64,000 nucleotides of DNA. It comes from Halomonas sp. MCCC 1A13316 (GTDB lineage Bacteria; Pseudomonadota; Gammaproteobacteria; Pseudomonadales; Halomonadaceae). The notes below the pieces were generated by a model, which was not told the DNA's origin, made no database searches, and saw only the letters and a program-made list of their open reading frames with translations. Within the stretch, counting starts at the first letter, position 1. Each line of letters starts with the position of its first letter. The stretch is taken from assembly GCF_014931605.1 (NCBI RefSeq), contig NZ_CP053382.1, positions 930,001-994,000 of the forward strand, given 5' to 3'. The position numbers and the translations under genes were made by a program. This document shows, in pieces, positions 18,536-25,902 of the stretch.

Positions 18536-18864
18536 GGATGGCTCTCCTGCTTCGACACGGTCAAGGAAAAATACCCCGTTTCAGACCAGGCTGGCGTCAA
18601 GCTTGGTGCCGTAAACCGGCCTGGCTATCTGACTCAACGATAGGCATGAAGTTCTTCGTATCAGCAGAGGGGACACTTTTTCTCCCAAGGTAGCAATTGG
18701 GGATTGTTGCGCTGCGTTTCCGCTTGGTGTCATGCGGTTTCAGCGATGCGGTTTGTGTAAGGGGAGAGGCCGTGCCATGGTGAAATCAAGTCGCCCGGTA
18801 AACCTGGCTCCGCTGCCCTACATTGGTTAGGGTGGGTTCACACTGCTGCTGCAAGGATGCTGTT
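18536..18864. other. 329-bp divergent intergenic region (HiPIP / CopD-like gene)
   Basis: It contains the ribosome sites of both flanking genes and, presumably, their promoters. The inverted pair CCAGGC/GCCTGG lies near 18590-18626. No ORF, tRNA or strong consensus promoter is recognised. Confidence 0.5.
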
Positions 18865-19287
18865 ATGCCGTGGATCAAGATTCTGCACATCGCCACGCTG
18901 GTGTGCTGGTGTGCTGCCCTGCTTTACTTGCCTGCCATGTTGCTGGCTGGTGCCAGGTCGCGGGGAACTTCCTCGTTCGACCTACCCGTGCCGATCATAC
19001 TGCGTTTCGTTTTCACACATATCGCTACGCCTTTCGCTCTGCTCGCCATCGTGAGCGGCACCGTGCTGTTCATTGTCGGCCAGATTGCAGCGAGCTGGTT
19101 GGTGCTTAAACTCGCCGCCGTCAGCGGCATGGTGCTGTGCCACGTCCTGTGCGGAGGGCTGATCGTGCGGCTGGAGCAGGAGCGGCTACGTGGTCTGGTA
19201 GTGGCCAGCGCCTTGATTGCCATTGTGTCGGCAGCGCTGATGTTGGTGGTGCTGGTGCTTGTCTTGAGCACCCCCTTCGAGGCATGA
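18865..19287 (+). CDS. CopD/HemJ-like integral membrane protein
   Basis: A 140 aa protein with four hydrophobic helices. It begins MPWIKILHIATLVCWCAALLY, resembling the first helix of HemJ/CopD-type proteins (W-x-K-x-LH), and has a later helix KLAAVSGMVLCHVLCGGL with a histidine. It could bind heme or copper. AAGGA lies 8 nt before the ATG at 18865. It sits just upstream of the cox genes, with the divergent DUF2231 gene in between. HemJ is a protoporphyrinogen oxidase and CopD a copper importer; the sequence alone does not separate these, so I leave it at superfamily level. Confidence 0.7.
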   Translation: MPWIKILHIATLVCWCAALLYLPAMLLAGARSRGTSSFDLPVPIILRFVFTHIATPFALLAIVSGTVLFIVGQIAASWLVLKLAAVSGMVLCHVLCGGLIVRLEQERLRGLVVASALIAIVSAALMLVVLVLVLSTPFEA

Positions 19288-19337
19288 CGAGGAGAGCCAA
19301 GATGTTCAATGCGGTGCCCCGCCGGGCATGGACAGCC

Positions 19338-19826
19338 TCAGTCGTCATCGATGGCTGCACGAATCTTGTCTTCGATGTCGACGCCCACGGCATGATCGTA
19401 GACGAGCATGCCGCCGAGCACGCCGGTCAGGCCGACCAAGGCAGCGGTGAGCAGCGACAGGGCCATGGCCCAGGGCAGCAGGGGGAACGTGTCCAGGTAG
19501 CGCCACAGCCAATTGAGCGATGCCAGCGACAGCATCATGACGGCGAGGATGGCGTGGCACCAGCCCTGGATGAGATAGCGCACCCGCTTGAGCGAGATCA
19601 GGTCGACCAGACCCAGGGTGCTGGCCAGCCAGCCAGCCAGCGCGCCGATACCAGCGAGCCACAGGCTGCAGCGTGCCCAGAACGGATCATCGGTGTAGAG
19701 AAAGGCGGCGTCGCTGATGACCACCAGCAGCAGGCAGGCGATCGGGAAGTGGACCACAGTGGGGTGAAGGGGATGGCCGGCAATGCCGGCGCGGCTCTTG
19801 ATCGAGCGTATCGGTTGGTCAGCCAT
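19338..19826 (-). CDS. DUF2231 domain membrane protein
   Basis: A 162 aa inner-membrane protein with four helices and the DUF2231 opening AGIAGHPLHPTVVHFPIAC, whose two conserved histidines may be cofactor ligands. The start MADQPIRSIK at 19826 is preceded by AAGGA; an upstream in-frame start at 19871 would run into the coxB leader. It is convergent with the CopD-like gene and divergent from coxB. DUF2231 proteins often accompany cytochrome or oxidase genes, but their function is unknown. Confidence 0.83.
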   Translation of the reverse strand: MADQPIRSIKSRAGIAGHPLHPTVVHFPIACLLLVVISDAAFLYTDDPFWARCSLWLAGIGALAGWLASTLGLVDLISLKRVRYLIQGWCHAILAVMMLSLASLNWLWRYLDTFPLLPWAMALSLLTAALVGLTGVLGGMLVYDHAVGVDIEDKIRAAIDDD

Positions 19827-20924
19827 GTTCGCGTCCTTTGCGATCTGTCCAAAGCTCTCTCTGGCATTCAACGCCTTGGCTGCAACCGGGTCAACCGAGC
19901 ACCCCGGCTTACCTGGTACGTCACTTCGCTGTCAAGCCTGCTGGCGGGCTGCGGCGGGGAGATGTCGACCATGGATGTCGCAGGGCCGGCGGCCCGGGAC
20001 CAGTTCTGGATCTGGTGGGCCATGTTTGCCGTCAGCCTGTTCGTTGCCGCGATGGTATTCGCGCTATGGCTCTTTACCTTTCGGCGGCGAGAGCAGCCGC
20101 AGCGCACGGCACGTGAGGAGCGACGCATCATGCTGCGCTGGGTGCTCGGCGGAGGGATTGCACTGCCGGTGGCCAGCATCATTGCGCTGTTGGTATTCGC
20201 CGCGCCCACCGGCCGCGGCATGCTGCCGTTGCCGCTTGCCGAAGGCGAAGCCGAGCGCATCGAGGTGATCGGGCACCAGTGGTGGTGGGAGGTGCGCTAC
20301 CCCGGCGAGAACGGCGAGCGAGACGTCGTCACCGCCAATCGGCTGGTGATGCCGGCCGGCGAGCCCGTCGACTTTCGTCTGACCAGTGCCGACGTCATTC
20401 ACTCCTTCTGGATTCCGCGTCTGGGTGGCAAGCGGGACATGGTGCCCGGGCGCCACTCCACTGTCCGCCTCGAGGCGGAGTCGACCGGTATCTTCGGCGC
20501 CCAGTGTGCCGAGTATTGCGGAGCGCAGCACACTCACATGCTGCTTCACGTCGAGGCACTCGAGCGTGATGAATTCGAGGCCTGGCTGGCCGAGCGCCGC
20601 TCACCACCCGAGTTGCGCGGTGGGTTCGACGAGGCGCAGGAGGCTTTCGGCGAGCATTGCGCGGCCTGCCACACGGTGGACGGCTTTCCCGAGGAGCTCA
20701 TCGTCGACGACAAGTCTCACGACATCCAAGGGCCCAACCTCAGCGACATCGGCTCCCGACCCACGCTGGGAGCCGGTGTATTGCCCATGGAAGAGGGAGC
20801 CATCGGCTACTGGCTGCAGCACCACCAGACGCTCAAGTCCGGCAACCGAATGCCGCCCCATAACCAAATCGATACCGAGATACTCGAAGACATCGGTGCC
20901 TGGCTGGAGACGTTGGAACCATGA
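19815..20924 (+). CDS. coxB: Cytochrome c oxidase subunit II with C-terminal cytochrome c domain (caa3 type)
   Basis: Subunit II of an aa3/caa3 oxidase, carrying the CuA site and a fused heme c domain. A lipoprotein-like signal ends in LLAGC (lipobox). Two transmembrane helices follow, then WWWEVRYPG and the CuA motif CAEYCGAQHTHM. Heme site CAACH and a likely methionine ligand (NRMPPHN) lie in the last 100 residues. The start is unresolved: between 19815 and 19962 the frame has no ATG, GTG or TTG. TTG at 19815 puts the lipobox cysteine at residue 46 and overlaps the divergent gene. ATT at 19866 would put it at residue 29, which is more natural. ATG 19962 or 19971 would lose the signal. The stop overlaps the coxA ATG. 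Confidence 0.88.
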   Translation: MVSHVRVLCDLSKALSGIQRLGCNRVNRAPRLTWYVTSLSSLLAGCGGEMSTMDVAGPAARDQFWIWWAMFAVSLFVAAMVFALWLFTFRRREQPQRTAREERRIMLRWVLGGGIALPVASIIALLVFAAPTGRGMLPLPLAEGEAERIEVIGHQWWWEVRYPGENGERDVVTANRLVMPAGEPVDFRLTSADVIHSFWIPRLGGKRDMVPGRHSTVRLEAESTGIFGAQCAEYCGAQHTHMLLHVEALERDEFEAWLAERRSPPELRGGFDEAQEAFGEHCAACHTVDGFPEELIVDDKSHDIQGPNLSDIGSRPTLGAGVLPMEEGAIGYWLQHHQTLKSGNRMPPHNQIDTEILEDIGAWLETLEP

Positions 20925-23452
20925 GCGATACCAAGGACGCGACACTGCCCCCGGGGATTCGTCGGCTGCACGAAGGCATGGCCAGAGTCTGGGCCAATCC
21001 TTCGGGCCTTGGCGCTTTGACCGTTGTCAACCATACCAGCGTTGGCCTGCGCTTCATGGTGACCGGTGCGGTCTTCTTCCTGATCGGCGGGTTGCTGGCG
21101 ATGCTGATCCGCACCCAGCTCGCCTTCCCCGGCAACGCCTTCATGTCGCACGAGACCTACAACCAGGTCTTCTCGATGCACGGCACGGTGATGATGTTCC
21201 TGTTCGCCATCCCCATTCTCGAGGGAGTGGCGATTTACATGATCCCCAAGATGATCGGCGCCCGCGACCTGGTCTGCCCGCGGCTTTCGGCCTTCGGCTA
21301 CTTCTGCTATCTGTTCGGCGGCATCATCCTGACCTCCAGCCTGGTGCTGGAGATGGCCCCATCCAGTGGCTGGTTCATGTACACCCCGCTCAGCAGCGGC
21401 GAATACTCCCCGGGGCTCGGCTCGGACTTCTGGCTGCTGGGTATCACCTTCGTCGAGATATCGGCCCTTTCCGCCGGGGTGGAGCTGGTCGTATCGATCC
21501 TGCGCACGCGTACCGAAGGCATGGCGCTGCACAAGATGCCGCTGTTCGCCTGGTACATCCTGGCCATGGCGCTGATGATCGTGGTCGGCTTCCCGCCACT
21601 GATCCTGGGCAGCGTCCTGCTCGAGCTGGAGCGTGCCGCCGGCATGCCGTTCTTCGATGTGGCGGGTGGGGGCGACCCGGTACTCTGGGCGCACTTGTTC
21701 TGGCTGTTCGGTCACCCCGAGGTCTATATCATCTTCCTGCCGGGGGCGGGTATCGTCTCGACCTTGTTGCCGGTCTTCGCCCGGCGTCCCATCGTCGGCT
21801 ACGGCTGGGTGGTGGCCGCCATCGTGATCATGGGCTTCATCAGCTTCGGCCTGTGGGTGCATCACATGTTCACGCTGGGTATCCCGCAGTTGGCGCTGGC
21901 CTTCTTCTCGGCGGCAAGCATGCTGGTGGCGATCCCCACCGGCATCCAGATCTTCGTCTGGCTCGCCACGCTGTGGCTTGGGCGGCCGGTGATGTCGCTG
22001 CCGATGCTATGGATCGTCGGCTTCCTGGTAATCTTCGTGCTGGGCGGGCTGACCGGGGTGATGCTGGCTCTGGTGCCGTTCAACTGGCAAGTTCACGACA
22101 CCCACTTTGTGGTCGCTCACATGCACTACGTGCTGGTGGGGGGCATGCTGTTCCCGCTGTTGGCCGGGCTCTACTACTGGCTGCCGCTGGTCTCGGGGCG
22201 AATGCCTTCGGAGCGGCTGGGAAAGTGGAGCTTCTGGCTGATCTTCCTCGGCTTCAACGTCACCTTCCTGGTCATGCACTGGACGGGATTGCTGGGCATG
22301 CGCCGACGCGTGTTCACCTACGACAGCGCCATGGGATGGGATATCTACAACCTGATCTCATCGGTCGGTGGCTTCATGATGTCCGCCGGCGTGGCGCTGC
22401 TGATTCTCGACATTACGCTGCATTTTCGCTTCGGCCGAAAGGCGCCGCAGAACCCCTGGAATGCCGGCACCCTGGAGTGGGCCATGCCCAAGCCACCCAC
22501 ACCCTACAACTTCGTCAGCCTGCCGCGGCTCGAGACGCGCCATCCGCTATGGGACGACCCCGAACTGCCGCGTACCATCGCCGCGGGTAAGCACGGTCTC
22601 AACACCATCGAACATGGCCGGCGAGAGACCTGGGGCAGCGATGCCCTGACCGGCAAGCTGCGCGAAGTGGTGCACTTGCCCACCAACTCCTGGTGGCCGT
22701 TCTTCGCCGCGCTGGCCCTGGCGGTGGTGTGCATCTGCCTGCTGGTCAAGCTCTATCCATTAGCGGGCGTGGCGACCCTGGTGGCGGTCGTGTTCCTGCT
22801 GCGCTGGTCATGGGAGAACGGGGCGCATCCCAAGGCCGCGCCCGACGCCACGGTTGCCCCCGGCCAGCCGCCGCTGCATTCACGCACCATGAATGGCCCC
22901 GGGGTCTGGACCATGTCGGTTTCCCACCTGGCCAACGGCTCGCTCTATCTCTCGCTGCTGTTCGGTTGGTTCTATCTGTGGACCGTAGCCCCCGAGTGGC
23001 AGATGCCGGAAACGTCTCCGCTCTCGCTGCCTCTGCTGGCGGGGGCGGGCCTCGCGCTGACGCTGGGCACCGCGTGGCTGGCCAAGCTGGTGCGCCGCTT
23101 GCGAGGGCATAGCGATTCGGGACTCGGCGGGGGGATGTATCTGGTCGCCGGGCTCGGCGCGCTGCAGTCGGCTCTGCTAGGCCTGGTGATCTGGCGGGCG
23201 GAGCTGGCGCCCAGCGAAACCGCCCACGATGCCACGCTACTGGTGGCGCTCGCCTACGTGCTGATCCATGCACTGCTAGGGGCGTTGTTATGCCTGTTGC
23301 AAGGGCTGCGAGTCGGCTATGGCTTCGTCGGCGCCGAGGCGCCCCTCGAGCCGGTGGTGGTGCTACGCTTGTGGTACTACAACCTGATCGTCTACTGGAG
23401 CCTGTTCGTAGCTGTCTGGGTCATGCCGACTCTGCTGGGAGGGGCGTCATGA
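20921..23452 (+). CDS. coxA: Cytochrome c oxidase subunit I fused to subunit III
   Basis: An 843 aa protein. Residues 1 to about 545 are subunit I: 12 helices, CuB/Tyr crosslink motif HPEVY (H265 to Y269), and heme/CuB histidines in HDTHFVVAHMH (392-402). A soluble linker of about 60 residues follows, then roughly residues 590-843 with about seven helices resembling subunit III (GVWTMSVSHLANGS, WYYNLIVYWS). The HPEVY pattern marks an A-family oxidase with an intact K-channel. The ATG overlaps the coxB stop (ATGA), and the stop overlaps the next ATG. I/III fusions are known for some caa3 oxidases. No heme a synthase or Cox11 gene is nearby. Confidence 0.94.
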   Translation: MSDTKDATLPPGIRRLHEGMARVWANPSGLGALTVVNHTSVGLRFMVTGAVFFLIGGLLAMLIRTQLAFPGNAFMSHETYNQVFSMHGTVMMFLFAIPILEGVAIYMIPKMIGARDLVCPRLSAFGYFCYLFGGIILTSSLVLEMAPSSGWFMYTPLSSGEYSPGLGSDFWLLGITFVEISALSAGVELVVSILRTRTEGMALHKMPLFAWYILAMALMIVVGFPPLILGSVLLELERAAGMPFFDVAGGGDPVLWAHLFWLFGHPEVYIIFLPGAGIVSTLLPVFARRPIVGYGWVVAAIVIMGFISFGLWVHHMFTLGIPQLALAFFSAASMLVAIPTGIQIFVWLATLWLGRPVMSLPMLWIVGFLVIFVLGGLTGVMLALVPFNWQVHDTHFVVAHMHYVLVGGMLFPLLAGLYYWLPLVSGRMPSERLGKWSFWLIFLGFNVTFLVMHWTGLLGMRRRVFTYDSAMGWDIYNLISSVGGFMMSAGVALLILDITLHFRFGRKAPQNPWNAGTLEWAMPKPPTPYNFVSLPRLETRHPLWDDPELPRTIAAGKHGLNTIEHGRRETWGSDALTGKLREVVHLPTNSWWPFFAALALAVVCICLLVKLYPLAGVATLVAVVFLLRWSWENGAHPKAAPDATVAPGQPPLHSRTMNGPGVWTMSVSHLANGSLYLSLLFGWFYLWTVAPEWQMPETSPLSLPLLAGAGLALTLGTAWLAKLVRRLRGHSDSGLGGGMYLVAGLGALQSALLGLVIWRAELAPSETAHDATLLVALAYVLIHALLGALLCLLQGLRVGYGFVGAEAPLEPVVVLRLWYYNLIVYWSLFVAVWVMPTLLGGAS

Positions 23453-23799
23453 AGCGGCTGTTGAGAATGACCCATCCCATCCACCTGGTGGTCGGCCCAA
23501 CCCTCTGGGGGCTCTGGTTCGTGGCTATCTATGCCGGGCTTTCGGTGGCCTGCTCGGTGTCGCCTCCCGCCCCCGAGCAAGGTACGCTGACCGGCATCAA
23601 TGTCGCTGTGGGGCTGGCCACGCTGGCCACCACCGTGCTGCTGCTGGGGCTGAGCTGGGCCGGTGTCACGGCGGCCCGTCGGGCTGAGCTTCGCCGCGAC
23701 TGCTACTTTGCCTTCACCTCGGCCGGGATTCATCTGTTCTCGGCGGGTGCCACGCTGTTCATCGGCTACCCGGTGGTGTTCCTGCCGCCTTGCATTTAG
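23449..23799 (+). CDS. Small membrane protein of the cox operon, unknown function
   Basis: A 116 aa protein with three or four hydrophobic segments, starting MKRLLRMTHPIHLVVGPTLWG and ending with a short hydrophobic segment and PPCI. Its ATG overlaps the coxA stop (ATGA), so it is translationally coupled to the oxidase. Position suggests an accessory or subunit IV-like role, but I recognise no family. The cysteines in SVACSVSPP and at the C-terminus are noticeable. The open frame extends upstream within coxA, but the coupled ATG is the sensible start. Confidence 0.7.
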   Translation: MKRLLRMTHPIHLVVGPTLWGLWFVAIYAGLSVACSVSPPAPEQGTLTGINVAVGLATLATTVLLLGLSWAGVTAARRAELRRDCYFAFTSAGIHLFSAGATLFIGYPVVFLPPCI

Positions 23800-23903
23800 A
23801 TGCGAGGGTCGAACCGTGATTCAGCCGCTGTGGCCGGCCTGCTATACTCGCGCCAGCGTGGCCGTGCCAAGCCGCACGATTATTCCAACGGGGAGGATGC
23901 CCG

Positions 23904-24179
23904 ATGCAAAATGCCGTGATCCTGATCAACACCGATAAGGGCCAGGTCAAGGCGGTGGCCGAACGGCTCGCCGATGTCGAGGGAATCAGCGAGGTTTATT
24001 CCACCTGCGGTCGCTACGACCTGGTGGCGATCGCCCGCACCCGTGATTTCGAAAGCCTGGCCGAGCTGGTGACCGAGCGCCTCAATGCCGTCGAGGGCAT
24101 TCGCGATACCGAAACCCTGAATGCCATGCAGGTGCATTCCCGGCACGATCTTGAAACCATGTTCTCGCTGGGTTGGTAG
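23904..24179 (+). CDS. Stand-alone Lrp/AsnC ligand-binding (RAM) domain protein
   Basis: A 91 aa cytoplasmic protein that is only the AsnC_trans_reg/RAM domain. It has the alternating beta-alpha pattern (AVILINTDKGQVKAVAERL), GISEVYSTCGRYDLVAIAR and a C-terminal strand. No helix-turn-helix domain is present, and the full frame starts with its own ATG, so this is not a fragment of a longer gene. Such stand-alone RAM proteins form oligomers that bind amino acids, and may modulate full-length Lrp proteins or enzymes. A GGGGAGG ribosome site lies upstream. Monocistronic between the cox operon and the nuclease. Confidence 0.9.
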   Translation: MQNAVILINTDKGQVKAVAERLADVEGISEVYSTCGRYDLVAIARTRDFESLAELVTERLNAVEGIRDTETLNAMQVHSRHDLETMFSLGW

Positions 24180-24262
24180 CCCGGCGGTTCTCCCTCTCAA
24201 TACTCTGGAGGCTGCGTGCCGGTGCCGAGGCGTGCCGGCAGCGGCACCATTCGGAACGATTC

Positions 24263-25147
24263 ATGGCCTTGGCACGTTCTCGCAGCAGGCGTCGCCGCGC
24301 TTCGCTGCCACGCTGGCGCTCCCGCGTCCGCCAGTTCGCTATCTCGCTCGTCTTCGTGCTGGTCGGCAGCGGCCTGTGGTACACCCAGGAGCAGGGTTAC
24401 CGCGACCAGCTGAGCTGGATGGGCGTACCAACCTGGGAAAGCCCAACCCCCTTGAACGTGCACCGAGTTCTGCGCAACGACGGTTTCCTGGTCGGTTGGT
24501 CGGACGTCAGGGTCAACCCGCTATGGGTCAGTTACCTGCTGCATGAGGTGGAAGACCCCAGGCCGGGGGCCAGGCCCGACTTTCGCCAGGATTGGCGTAC
24601 CCTGTGGCCGATCGGCGCCGACAGCTATTTCGGCAGTGGTTACGACCGCGGCCACCTGGCCCCCAACTACGCCATTGCTTCGGTGCATGGGCGTCAGGCG
24701 CAGCAGCAGTCGTTTCTGATGAGCAACATCACTCCCCAGCGGCCGGATCTCAACCGCCGACTGTGGCAGCGTCTGGAGGAGGTGGTAATCGACCACTTCG
24801 TGCCGCGCTTCGGTGTGGTGCAGGTGATAACCGGGCCGATCTTTCCCGAGGCCTTCCTCGACAACGTGGCCAATCGGGTGGGCCTCGTCGAGATTCCCGA
24901 GGCTTTCTACAAGATCGTCGTGGTACCGGCCGAGGAGCCCAGGGCGCTGGCCTTCATCATGCCCCAGCAGGTGCGCGGCGACGAGCCGCTGGATGCCTAC
25001 CTGGTGAGCATCGACGAGGTGGAGGCGCGTACCGGCCTGGACTTTTTCCCTCAGTTACCCGAAGCAGCGGCAGCGATGTTGGAAGGAGAGATCGTGGTCG
25101 ATGGGTGGGCGCTCGAAGAGGTGGCCCGCCTGCCTGCCCGCTATTGA
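24263..25147 (+). CDS. DNA/RNA non-specific endonuclease, membrane-anchored
   Basis: A 294 aa protein with a very basic N-terminus (RSRSRRRRASLPRWRSR) and a single hydrophobic helix (about 26-42), then the NUC1-type beta-beta-alpha-metal nuclease domain. The catalytic motif is DRGHLAPNYA, with H the general base, and SNITPQRPDLNRRLW supplies the metal-binding asparagine region. The anchor may be an uncleaved signal that keeps the nuclease on the periplasmic face, for nucleic acid scavenging or turnover. ATG 24263 is chosen; the frame is open to a TTG at 24173 that overlaps the previous gene. No immunity gene is recognised next to it. Confidence 0.85.
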   Translation: MALARSRSRRRRASLPRWRSRVRQFAISLVFVLVGSGLWYTQEQGYRDQLSWMGVPTWESPTPLNVHRVLRNDGFLVGWSDVRVNPLWVSYLLHEVEDPRPGARPDFRQDWRTLWPIGADSYFGSGYDRGHLAPNYAIASVHGRQAQQQSFLMSNITPQRPDLNRRLWQRLEEVVIDHFVPRFGVVQVITGPIFPEAFLDNVANRVGLVEIPEAFYKIVVVPAEEPRALAFIMPQQVRGDEPLDAYLVSIDEVEARTGLDFFPQLPEAAAAMLEGEIVVDGWALEEVARLPARY

Positions 25148-25177
25148 AATAAATGGCTGCGCGAGCAAATTACAGGC

Positions 25178-25205
25178 ACAAAAAAACCGCGATTGGTCGC
25201 GGTTT
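25178..25205 (-). terminator. Intrinsic terminator for the tRNA-Leu cluster
   Basis: Read on the minus strand, AAACCGCG-ACCAAT-CGCGGTTT is followed by further T residues, a good stem plus U-tract downstream of the minus-strand tRNA genes. It may also stop plus-strand reading from the nuclease gene less efficiently. Confidence 0.8.
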
Positions 25206-25263
25206 CCTGGATCGCTCTGGTGAGATTTCAGCTTGCATGATGCGATCTGCTAGTGCAAAGCAG

Positions 25264-25350
25264 TGGTGCCCAGGAGAGGACTTGAACCTCCACATCCGTA
25301 GGGATACTAGCACCTGAAGCTAGCGCGTCTACCAATTCCGCCACCTGGGC
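25264..25350 (-). tRNA. tRNA-Leu (CAG), copy 3 of the cluster
   Basis: An 87-nt class II tRNA with long variable arm, acceptor GCCCAGG/CCTGGGC and encoded CCA. The anticodon region GCTAGCTTCAGGTGCTAGT gives anticodon CAG, as in E. coli leucine tRNA. Its variable arm differs slightly from the two upstream copies. Confidence 0.95.
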
Positions 25351-25385
25351 GCATCATGCCGTCGTCGTGTTCGCAAACCCTGGGA

Positions 25386-25472
25386 TGGTGCCCAGGAGAG
25401 GACTTGAACCTCCACGTCCATAAGGACACTAGCACCTGAAGCTAGCGCGTCTACCAATTCCGCCACCTGGGC
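25386..25472 (-). tRNA. tRNA-Leu (CAG), copy 2
   Basis: An 87-nt class II tRNA, anticodon CAG, encoded CCA. Nearly identical to its neighbours; the variable arm reads as in the most upstream copy. Confidence 0.95.
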
Positions 25473-25540
25473 GAACACGAGCGATTCGAGCTGATAAAGA
25501 GCGGCTGCCTGATTCTACCATCGATCCTCAAGGGATCGAA

Positions 25541-25627
25541 TGGTGCCCAGAAGAGGACTTGAACCTCCACGTCCATAAGGACACTAGCACCTGAAGCTAG
25601 CGCGTCTACCAATTCCGCCATCTGGGC
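25541..25627 (-). tRNA. tRNA-Leu (CAG), copy 1 (promoter-proximal)
   Basis: An 87-nt class II tRNA, anticodon CAG, encoded CCA. The acceptor closes with GCCCAGA/TCTGGGC, a compensatory base-pair change (G-C to A-T at position 7/66) relative to the other two copies, which argues it is functional. Confidence 0.95.
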
Positions 25628-25638
25628 AGGCGACGCGT

Positions 25639-25666
25639 ATCTTACCCAATTCATGGCCCAATGCAA
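25639..25666 (-). promoter_or_regulatory. Promoter of the tRNA-Leu cluster
   Basis: On the minus strand TTGCAT, a 16-bp spacer and TAAGAT lie immediately upstream of the first tRNA-Leu gene. Spacing and position fit a sigma70 promoter. Confidence 0.6.
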
Positions 25667-25772
25667 GAGCGCCGGGAGAAATTTCCCCCCGTCGTCGAGG
25701 CCGCCAGAGGGCCTCGGAGGTCACTTCTTGAGCTTCCGTTTCACGCTTTGTGTTCGGATAACGCCGCCATGG

Positions 25773-25801
25773 TTGGGCCGAACCGGCACCGGCGCTATAA
25801 T
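25773..25801 (+). promoter_or_regulatory. Sigma70 promoter upstream of rnr
   Basis: TTGGGC, a 17-bp spacer and a perfect TATAAT about 100 bp before the rnr ATG. No other gene lies between. Confidence 0.7.
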
Positions 25802-25902
25802 GCGGGCATGACAAACGACTCCATTAGCAACACCCTACGTACGCGGCCTCTCGCCCGCGCCCTTCCCGGAACGCTGCCCCCGTTGCCAAGGATGCCCCAC
25901 GC

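Noticed and set aside
20386..22590. 734-codon plus-strand frame overlapping coxB and coxA
   Set aside because: The reading frame is a shift of the real oxidase genes; its translation has no membrane or heme motifs.
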